In this document: one piece after another, positions 54,481-64,000 of the stretch
Layout of the letters: every line of letters starts with the position of its first letter
How positions within the stretch are numbered: position 1 is the stretch's first letter
Assembly: GCA_003344405.1 (NCBI GenBank)
Contig: NOWV01000144.1
Span: forward strand, 62,001-126,000
DNA: 64,000 nucleotides
Reading direction: 5' to 3'
Source of the DNA: Trichoplax sp. H2
Taxonomy: Eukaryota > Placozoa > Uniplacotomia > Trichoplacea
The notes under the pieces: model-generated
The model's input: the letters and a program-made list of their open reading frames with translations, nothing else
The model's database searches: none
Told to the model about the DNA's origin: nothing
Made by a program: the position numbers and the translations under genes

Positions 54481-57400
54481 ATTTTCATTTAGGGCTACAT
54501 TTATCATGATATGCTTATTTCTATCAAGGATACTTCCACCTCTTATCACACAAATAAATACTGTAATGAGGGAATCTCTGAAGGAATTAAAATAGTACAA
54601 GGAAGATTGTTACAAGAATGATACTTTCAGGCACTCATTAAATAGAAACAACAATTATTTTAAACAGTGAATAGCAAATTGAATAGTTCTTTCATCTTTA
54701 AAGTCAATTCTCTTCAGTGCTTTTCTTTCTATCATCTTCTATTCGTTGAGTTATCCTAGCCAACAATACCTAAGTTATGATATCATAATATGAAAGGGAT
54801 AGTTTGGAAAGAGTCTCTAGTTCAAGGAATTTCTTCAACGCAATGTTGTTCTTTTCTCATCATACATCTCAATTGCATGATAAAGCGTTTCTCTTGTACT
54901 AGTATAGTAACTATTTTTAAATAATTTTATATCTTTCTAAATCTAATGCGGCATTAAATCATCTCTTATAAAGAAAAATTAGGGCAATTGAGGATCCTTT
55001 GTGCCAACATAAAATGATATAGTATGCTTCGAATTTCGGTAAACGTAGTAATATCACATCTTACAGCTCATAATTGAGCGCTTATTCTATATCTAATCGC
55101 AACAATATTGATGGTGCTATCTCTAAAACTTAGAGATAACTCAATCTCTTTAAATACTCTATGCAGCTGTAATCATGCACAACTCATAGATTAAATACTA
55201 TATTTATAGATAGTAAGTGTAAAATCTTGTATTAAAATACTTTATAAATCTATTAACTCAGGTAAGAGAAAATATTTAAGCGTCATTGTTTATAAATACC
55301 CATATTACCCATCAATCTATTCTATTATACAAAAGAATTCATATTACATTCGATATTATACCTAGAAAGTAATATTTAGTTTATAGCTTCTAATTAGTCT
55401 TATAAAGAATTTAGCACTCGCAGATTGAAAGTATATCCATAATATGGCGGTTTTTTAAAGCTTCAACGTAGAAAGAGACTAAAAAGATGTATATTGAAAG
55501 TTAGTATTAGATTTATGGGGTGATAATCTTTCAAATAAGAATTTTATTCAGTACAGTTAAAGATATAAAGTCTGCAAATTAGAATATTCAAGATTTCATC
55601 CGGATGTAAATAGCGATTCATCAGGAATTTGGGTAATAGCATATCAATTTGAAACCTGGACTAAGGTTATAATCTACGATTTAGAAGCTAACTGTTTGGC
55701 ATAAAACTTGCCATTTCTCAGTTTATGGTACGGAAACTAAAGCCCTCAAGATCGTAATATTTGATAGAAAGGCTCTTATATGTATAATTTAAATTATAAC
55801 TAATATATGCAATTATGGCTAACTACAGTATAATAAATCTAAGCGAGATTTATAAGTGGTCGCATAATGAAAGTAAACCAAGTGTCTATAATGTCATTCA
55901 GTAGATTACAGTGCCATGAGTTTTAACTACGTACTTACAACTTAATTTTCATAAGACAATAACGCTTGCAGCAACTATCGTAACGGCTATAATAAACATC
56001 ATTATCTTTATTGACCAAAATACTCTGATTTCATCTAAGCCAAAATTTTTAAATATATATTAAACGACCATCGCACGTATTTTTACCGTAAATGACATTT
56101 TCAGGTAAAGTGTAATAGTTATAACAGCTTAAAATCATTTCTTAATAAATGCAAAGCAAATATAACTCCTGTTAACTGTCTCATTATCCTCAGTCATTCC
56201 TGCATTAAAGAAGAGGCAAAACTGAATCTTGACTATCGACTTTTAACTATAACTAGAATCTATAAGATCTCAAAATTCTTCTATACTTTACTAGCAAACA
56301 TAGTGTATACGAGTACTTGATATAGTTTCATGTATACATATTATCTATTTTCTTCTAGCATATATTAACAATTACAAATAATTATCTAATCTAGATTGGA
56401 CTGCTATATCGATTAATAAAAACCTTGTAGATATTCCGAATTATTAACATTTGGTATCAAAAGCTAGATTTCTTTCTATTATATATTCGAAATGAATCAC
56501 AGTTTAAGGTACAAACATTGGTTACTGTTGTAATCATTCGATCCATTTAGGAATGCAGATATTACAAAATGAATGAGTAGATAATTCTTGTTATCAATGT
56601 TAAGCAGTTAAAGCTAAAAACTTAGAATGGTCCTTTTTAAGTTAATAGCAAAACAATAAGTTATCCTGATATATCACTATCCATTTAGTGTACTGAATGA
56701 GCCTAAATGATATAATTAAAAAATAATATCCTGTTCAACTTCATAACCGCTAGCACTTCATGACCAACTTATGTCCAACGGTGTGTTTGTCTACAGCTTG
56801 AGATTTTATTACTTTGACGTATTATCATTGTCATTTTTATAAGGTGCCATGGCTTGAAGCATACATTTGTTTTATCTTTATTTCTACGGAAAAAATGATT
56901 AGCTGTTTAAGATATTGAATAGGGTCCCCATCTTTAAGCAAGATTGAAAGAAACTTTAGTAGATAAAGTGAAATCTACCGCAACGGTATTAGTAGGTGTA
57001 CTAACTATAACAATATAATGGTAAATTTTATGGCTAATCATCTTATTTAGTTTTACTGTTATTTGAGATCGAATCTGTCAGTTTATGCACTCTCAAATTA
57101 AGACCAAATAACCAGACAGTATACGAATATTATACGATGACATAGTTATTATAAAGAAAATATTCCTATAGTTTCACCATTATTTAAGATCGAATAATTC
57201 AATTATACACTCTAAATTAGGGTCAAATATGTAGACAGAGAATATTATATCATGATAAAGCAATCATGAAGGAAATACATTTTATTCCTTTCTAAATCGT
57301 ATCAATGCTGTCACTATCAATAGACTTTATTGTCGTAGAACAAAGCAGAAAATAGGTTCAATAATAGTAAATTATCATAAGACGACGGTTGATCAAGCAT

Positions 57401-59712
57401 AAAGTTTATGACTTAAATTATACTAGGACGCGGTAACTACTATTCTAATAACGGCTATTAAAATTTGAAAATGTAATAGTTAAGACACGACTACGAAAGA
57501 TATGAATTTTTGGTTATAATCATATACTGTAATTGTATCCATGATGAGTAGACGCATACGGAGCAAAATTTTTAGTATTTATTTTATATTACTGAAACAA
57601 ATCACTCACGGCTAATCTCGCTAATAGATTAAATAATCTATAAAAATTAAGAAAGTTGCAAGTTAAAGTATTAGCCTAAGTTCGCAATAATATACAGTAT
57701 TCATTTTATTCACTAGAAAGGCCTTGAATGATAACTAATTAGCAGTGATCTAATGCCAATTAACCTTTGATAGATTGAAAGAATAGCAATTAACTTCCAT
57801 CACAACCGATCTTTTCTTTTTTGAGATCACACCATCCTATCTAAAGGCTGATTGTATGCACTAAAAATAATGAAGTTCATTCTTCTCATTTACATAATCT
57901 TAACGTACTGCGACTATCAAGTTTGATAATTTCAATGTTACTTTATCCTATCTGAAAATGATCATCACTTCATAGAAAATTAATATCTCTATCATATTAT
58001 TTTCGTATTATTTGGTAATTCCAATTAAGAACGTGTGACTCTCAATATGTTGTTCATTAAGAAACAATCATGTTAGATAAAGACAATAGATTGATGTTTA
58101 TCGCTAACTTCTATTCATGTCTGATGATAGATAGAATTATATGGACGTCTTTAAAGGATCAATGAGATGACGCTAAAATCATTAGATAAAGTCATTAAGA
58201 TAACTCGTCATTATTGAAAAATACAATCGTTATGCTAGATTGTATTGTCAAGTTTGTGAACAATAAGATAAGCAACAGATGGGCATCGGTAATAGACGGT
58301 TATTAATTGATTTTAGGCATTGACAGCATTGAAATGAAGACGATATTCAAAGTAAAATGATTGATTAACTTGATCATCAATAAAATTGATAATGTAGTAT
58401 ATTATCATTAAACAACACAAAAATGATAAATAGTCATCAAAATAACATTGTAATTTACACCATTAAAATGCTTCTACTTTACCGTTAAAGTCTGTGCTGG
58501 ATAAAATCAATATTGTCCTTATAGTCAAGATAAAATAACCTTACTATACCTGACGTAATTATATTATCAATGTTTAAAGTTATTGCATTCCTTTGTATCT
58601 GAAGTGCATTAATCGAAAAAAATGCCACGAACTCAAGATAAGTAACTCGATTTGAAAACCAAGGGGACTAATACAAATACAAAAATAGAAGATTTAGATA
58701 TATTTAAAGGAGCTAGATCGATATGAGAATAGCTACGTTATCAAATAGACTTTAAATCCATTCGCACTCATATAAATTAAACATTGTAATCAAAAAAACG
58801 TTAAGAATTGGGACGGGATGTCTACTTGGGCGCGAAAAAATTTTAGACCGTATACCGTACAATGAACAACTATGCACATGGTAGCCCGTCCATGACTATT
58901 TTACTTACGGTACATGTCAATCAGTCATAATTAATTTAAATTAATGGATTGAATTATTTATTTGTGTTAATGCTATTCAATGCTATAGTACCGTACATTA
59001 AATTATCAATATGCCCGTACAGCACAGAATAAGTAATATTGGACAATCAATAATATTTCCTATACTGTTAATGCGTTGCTTTTACCATAGAATCAATAAT
59101 TAAACGAAGGTAAACCTTCCGGTAAAATATTACGTGCTAATATAAGCTTATCTTACGATCAAATGATATCGCAATATTTTTGCACTAACAACGTTCTCTA
59201 GGCTACAATAAACAGCAAAATTTTTTAATTTAATTCCAATATTATACTTAATCGATAGATATAAACAGGTATAAAACAATCGTAAGCTAACAATTAAGCA
59301 TACAAGTATACTACAGAATACTATCCCACAATTACATTGGAAAATTTTTTTGAAAACGCGATGTCGCTGGCATCGTCACTTTAATGACAAAAATTTTATG
59401 CATAACTAGCAGAAAATTAGCTGCATAACAACTACTGTGACCAGCTATTTACCATACTAAATTGTAGTGTACATTAACGCCTCACAAATAAAGGATTATA
59501 TTTTTCTTAACGGATAAATTAGTTTATTTGAAACGTTCAAATTTATTGAGTAAATTTCGTACCGCTTTATTAAAATCGTCACGTAAGTTAATGTTTACTT
59601 AATCATCCAAAGGAAGGTAAATCAAATTTTGAATAGATTATATTGGTCTACGTAATATGTCATAATACTTTAATAAGACGGTATACGAAGTAGAGTTTTT
59701 CATGCATATATT
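54481..59712. other. Intergenic, no gene recognised
   Basis: Five kilobases of AT-rich sequence without any supported frame. It contains a two-copy repeat at 57.05-57.28 kb and, at 58828-58838, GGGCGCGAAAA, whose complement TTTTCGCGCCC matches the E2F consensus. The right end would include the 3' untranslated region of the POLR1E gene; a minus-strand AATAAA lies at 59523-59528. Confidence 0.5.
57049..57280. repeat. Two-copy direct repeat, 121-bp spacing
   Basis: The block AGTTT.AC..TTATTTGAGATCGAAT, then CACTCTAAATTA, then GGTCAAATA..CAGACAG, then GAATATTATA, starts at 57049 and again at 57170 with moderate divergence. Confidence 0.7.
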
Positions 59713-62050
59713 TTATCTCTTTACGACTTTATCATTACCACTCATAAATTTAACATTTAGCGGAAGTTTTAAAGTAACTAGCTTCCCGCCTGAAGCTATA
59801 CTATCGTCATCTTGTAGGCCTTTCTCCTTCTTCAATCGTGGCCCAGCATCAACATGACAACCAACTACCTTGGCTACATCGGTAAATCTAAAACAAAGAC
59901 AGATTCATTAATATTTATGAAACTAATCGGTAATTACCCATAACCGGCATAGATAAACAACCAATAGCCAGTAAGCGCTCATTGTAAACTATGCTTACAG
60001 TAAAAAGTAAGCGATAATTAATCAACTGTAATACAAACGTTGGGCATAACAAAATTTTTCATGACACTGACTAACCATAGAGACAAATCTTACAATAAAG
60101 TATCACCTTTTCTCTGTAATTTTGAGATCTCGGGCGAGAACGTTACAATTAAGTCGAAAATCGTCTATAAATAGCGCCAAAACAATAATACGGGCTAGTA
60201 ATTTATCCTTCGCGAATTTAGTTACACATCTAGTACAGAGAAAACAAATAGAATAACGTTAATATTCATATTTGTGTAATTGAGACCTTTCACTAAGCTC
60301 AATTACACCCATGTGACCGTGTACATAGTTAGCGTATATAAATTCTACATTTAGCCATCTATAAAAATTACCTTCCCAAATGGTAGTAACGTTTGTTTTG
60401 TGGATCATCGTTCAATTTTACAGAAAAATTGTCAAGTAAACTTATTTGTATTTTATCGGGTATGCCAACCAGAATTTCTATTAGAAATAATATAACATTT
60501 CAACGCAAAATACTCCATATAATTGTTATAAAAATTAAATCAATGAAATAATAAAACACAATCATTACCATTTTTACCACGAAAATCCTTAGCTTTTAAG
60601 TGATGAAATTGTATCAAGTAACTAATATACAATAAGTAGCATATCTTTTCTAGTTTTAGATTATCTTCCAAGGGGAGAATTTGTAGATGCTCCAAGAAAT
60701 ATTTTGATTTTCTACAATGTAGACGTGAAAACACATACAGATTTATATCTTAATGTCAAGAATACCTGACAAAATACTCCTCATATCAAAAACTTACGTC
60801 GGCTCATCTCTCCATTCTTCCAATTTTTCTTTAGTTGCATGCATAAATATTACGGCAGGTGTTTTCAAAACTTCCATCTCTTTCGGTGAAATTACTGGGA
60901 AATTATGCTAAGAAACAATTATTAACAAATGTCGATAAATTTTTTCTTACAGAAATAGGATACCTATACCTATACAAATAAAAATGAGATGAAAATAGTG
61001 AAACATAAAAAAGATACTGTCTTTAATATTGTAAACATTTTTCACATCCGTAGCATTAATATTGCACGGTGGCAAGAGAGTATCTTGTTCTTGCAGTTTC
61101 GCTTTAGGACTTTTAGGAGTTTGACTCCGGTGGTCTAATGCGTCTTTTGCAATAGAATCTAATTCTTTTTGCTCAACTTTGCTAGCTTCACGAGTCTTAA
61201 CTGCATTCCTCTTTTTTTTACTACCGAAAGCTTTTACCAGTTCATCATTCTATCGCAATAAAAATAATTCTTACATTCAGTAATACAATCAAGTAGTTTA
61301 CTTTAGCTCGTAGAATGGTCTCCTAACTGTTAAGTATAAATTATTTAGTATAATTCACAACAAAATGCTCCTTATCAACTGAGATATCTGCATATCTCTT
61401 GTTTGGCACAAGACTAACAGATCATATACTATTATGCATTCAAGATTGTACAAGATTGTCCCACTTATATAGTAAATTGCCAAAAGGTAAATGCTAAATA
61501 CTAAACGATGAGGTTAGCCAAGCAATATAACAAACTATGAAATGCACAGTATACAATCCAAACTATTCGTTAAGATAAGCTATATAACTACTATATAAAT
61601 AATTCTTGAAATGGTACATAGTACGCAGTAAATACCAGGGCTTATGGATAGTTGAAACATTGCTACTTGTACCTTTTCTAAAAGACTGCGATTCTTCCTC
61701 TTTTTTCGAGATTGATCATTTTCTTCTTTCACAACTATATCATTGTCAAGGTTATGTAGATAAATTAGCTAAAATCATTTCGTGATAACTTTTATGCAGC
61801 CAAAAATATGATAAACAAGTTAGTGCCATTAGTACCCAAACCTTCATTACCCACAGTACTTGATTATATGAAGTGGTAATAATAGTGATATAACCATATT
61901 TGCGCACAGTAATACCAACTTGCTAATCGTTACAACATAGACCATTTACATAACACGTGCATACCTTGCACCTCAGGATGAATTGTAAAAGTCTTCATAT
62001 CATAGATTTGCATAGTCTTAGATTCTTTGTTAACAACGCCTAAGTAATAT
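59713..62050 (-). CDS. POLR1E: DNA-directed RNA polymerase I subunit RPA49 (PAF53), 5' end not found
   Basis: Subunit of RNA polymerase I, which makes rRNA in the nucleolus; the RPA49 family helps initiation and elongation. I join eight exons, all in phase: 62050-61965, 61734-61673, 61249-61018, 60894-60798, 60711-60569, 60477-60372, 60229-60107 and 59887-59713, giving 340 residues to the stop. Family marks in order: RYYLGVVNK.S.TMQIYD, LVKAFGSKKKRNAVKTRE, LLPPC, DVKNVYNIKDIISPKEM, a helical stretch, then the winged-helix-like part LLARIIVLALFIDDF...VLARDLKITEKR and a final LPL motif. Human POLR1E is about 420 residues or more, so about 85 N-terminal residues are missing. The first visible exon starts with one base completing a split codon, so at least one exon lies further right, perhaps beyond the window. 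No good candidate was found in 62051-64000. Confidence 0.88.
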
Positions 62051-63100
62051 CTAACAAGTAATGTTACATTGAAATTTAATATCATAAAACAATTCATCAT
62101 CTTTTATAATGAATATCATAGACTCTATGGCATAGCTGAAGTGCCAGTACTTAATACGTGCATATATACTTAAGGTACGGCTATGTGCAAATACAACCCC
62201 GCCACCAAACAAAAATTATGCTTCATAAAGTCAGCAAGCATCGTAGCTACAAATATCTGCACCATAGCCTCAAGGTCAAACATGTAACACAATGTTATGA
62301 AATATTTCATGGATTTATCTTTCACTGTCAAGGCTAATTACGTATCTACAATTCACAACATCTATTCATTAGAAAAATCTGTAAATAGTATCATCTTTAA
62401 AGCATTTATTGCTAACTTGGGTAAATAAATTCGCTTAATCATCAGTGTAAAGACTTTGGTATTAGCTATGCTAATCATACACGCTCATTGTAATATGAGA
62501 CTGCAAAAGTAGTATTGTATCCTATTTTGCCTTCAACGTTATTCGTATATGATAGTAAACTCATTTCGTAGAAAACAAGTCATAAAATGCATAGCTCTGC
62601 AATGGCATCTCCTATTTTCTATGTACATATGATAGACATACCCATATTTATCTTAATTTATTAAACCTCTGTGCTTGGCGCTCTTTCTGCAATGGGTAGA
62701 TAGACATTTGTTTTACGCATACGAGTAAATTACATATCATATCGAACTGCATCAACTAACAACATCTAATAATATAAAATGTATCTAATTTCGATTGAAA
62801 TAAAATAATGTGGCTCATCTGCGGAGTGGCAAGGGCATATCTTAGTGACTATACTGTTTCTGTAGGCGAGGGTATAATGTGCTGTATTACTGATGATCAC
62901 TACCAAATATATGAGATCATCCAGGTACTAATTCTAGTGTACAGTAAGTTTATTTCAAGTGCTATAGCATACCTACACAAAGATCTTTATCAAGCTCATA
63001 GCAACGCATTTGTTTTCGTCGGCTAATACATAATATTCATCTATTAGGCTACTCTACTATACAATACAATTACAATCATTTGCACTACTGCATATGTACA
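62051..63100. other. Probable POLR1E intron or upstream sequence
   Basis: No exon for the missing N-terminus of POLR1E could be recognised. A plus-strand open frame at 62808-63026 has no recognisable domain and no splice or conservation evidence. Confidence 0.4.
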
Positions 63101-63600
63101 TATGTAGCTGACGTACGCGTAATTTTTCTTTTTTATACTATACGCGTATATTACAATACAGTTTGCCATAATTAATTGATCATGCTGATTTGCGATACTC
63201 GATAAAAGTGTATTGCTAAGAGAAACATGTGTAATCCATGACGTATAAATGATTTTCCTTTTTTGCATATTAAACGAAGTTAGCTATAACTAAAATATGC
63301 TGATACACTCATATGATACTTGATACCTAGGTGCAATGCTGAAATTGACATGACTTATTCTCTACAGCTACACCGATGCCAAATGTAGTTGATGTATGCG
63401 TGATTATCCTTTTTGTGCTGTCCATTGGATTGCAGTTTGCTATAATTAATCATGATATATGATATTGATGGAATATGCAACTGTAACACTGAGAAGCACG
63501 ATAAATCCATAGCGTAAGGGTCTTTTCTATTTTTTGTATATCGGAATGCACCGGTTAGAATTAATCATGACGTAGTATACTTGATGGAGATACGCATTGG
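63101..63600. repeat. Degenerate repeat, about four copies
   Basis: A block GCAGTTTGCTATAATTAATC, then ATGATATATGATACTTGATGG, followed by a T-rich tract (CTTTTTTGTATAT), recurs near 63159, 63279, 63432 and 63551. Spacing is about 120, 153 and 119 bp. The copies are strongly diverged. Confidence 0.6.
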
Positions 63601-64000
63601 ATAGTGCTGCATATGATATTGCAAGATAATTTGCCAACATAAATATTCACAATGGATTTACGTTCATTTTGCAAGGATTGGTGCATCTGTGTAGCTTGGA
63701 ACGCGTAACAAAATACTAAACGGACAGTTTATCAAGCTCGTTAACATAACGATTCATGCCGATTTTATAATAGTAATATCTTCTATGTTACTAGATAGAG
63801 TACAGTATGTATGTATCTCTCTATATAGATATCACTATGCTACAGCATGATCACAATATACAGTAGCATCTACAACTATAACATTATACTCCAGGTTCAA
63901 GATAATGTCTCTTATCCTAACTGAAATACATTTTTGCTATTCCTATGACTGTCTATTAGTTTAGCTACCGCGGTTGAGATCCATCATCATTCGAGGTGAC
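63601..64000. other. Non-coding to window end
   Basis: Nothing recognised. TACAGTA words reappear near 63802 and 63860. If POLR1E continues to the right, this may be intronic. Confidence 0.4.

Noticed and set aside
62962-63005. Possible upstream POLR1E exon encoding ...KDLC before a donor-like site
   Set aside because: The ending recalls the Cys before RHFVG in vertebrate POLR1E, but the phase does not match the next exon at the best acceptor, and the rest does not resemble the family.
62808-63026. 72-codon plus-strand frame with hydrophobic segments
   Set aside because: No recognisable family, no supporting signals, and it may lie within a POLR1E intron.

Overview
The window is animal nuclear DNA: AT-rich, with short GT-AG introns (mostly 80-700 bp), long non-coding stretches and four recognisable metazoan genes. 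Their content (a giant FAT-type cadherin, an anoctamin, a USP35/38-type deubiquitinase and the RNA polymerase I subunit RPA49/POLR1E), the compact introns and the base composition suggest an early-branching animal. A placozoan such as Trichoplax or Hoilungia is my best guess, but that is inference and the sequence does not prove it. I see no bacterial, viral or CRISPR features, no rRNA, and no tRNA that I can support.

Layout: 1-9.5 kb is mostly non-coding. It holds one weak candidate first exon (1231-1319, minus), a degenerate dispersed repeat (3.07-3.9 kb) and a dense cluster of the palindromic word GTACTGTAC (5.09-5.74 kb). 9523-13888 (minus) is a complete eight-exon USP38/USP35-like gene of 942 codons, rebuilt here exon by exon. 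13.9-17.4 kb is the divergent intergenic region between it and the anoctamin. 17402-22831 (plus) is a complete 20-exon anoctamin/TMEM16 gene of 764 codons, with one GC-AG intron and a 23-nt microexon. A 2-kb convergent intergenic region follows. 24813-40333 (minus) is a FAT-like protocadherin of about 4,738 residues in only three coding exons, the first about 11.6 kb long.

The cadherin locus carries an assembly artefact. Two 20-N gaps (28907-28926 and 29508-29527) bracket a misplaced piece of a 102-bp tandem array whose home is near 42.5 kb, and 179 bp of cadherin coding sequence is repeated on either side. Removing 800 bp restores one continuous reading frame with the correct splice phase. 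From 40.3 to 59.7 kb I find no gene, only several degenerate tandem arrays, most with a period near 100-120 bp. At the right end, 59713-62050 (minus) holds eight exons of POLR1E; its 5' end (roughly 85 residues) was not found.

The four genes have unrelated jobs: ubiquitin removal, membrane lipid or ion transport, planar polarity and adhesion, and rRNA transcription. Nothing suggests they act as one system. The points most worth attention are the assembly error, the giant cadherin exon with its furin-type site and PDZ-type C-terminus, the altered calcium-site position in the anoctamin, and the recurring 100-120 bp repeat period.
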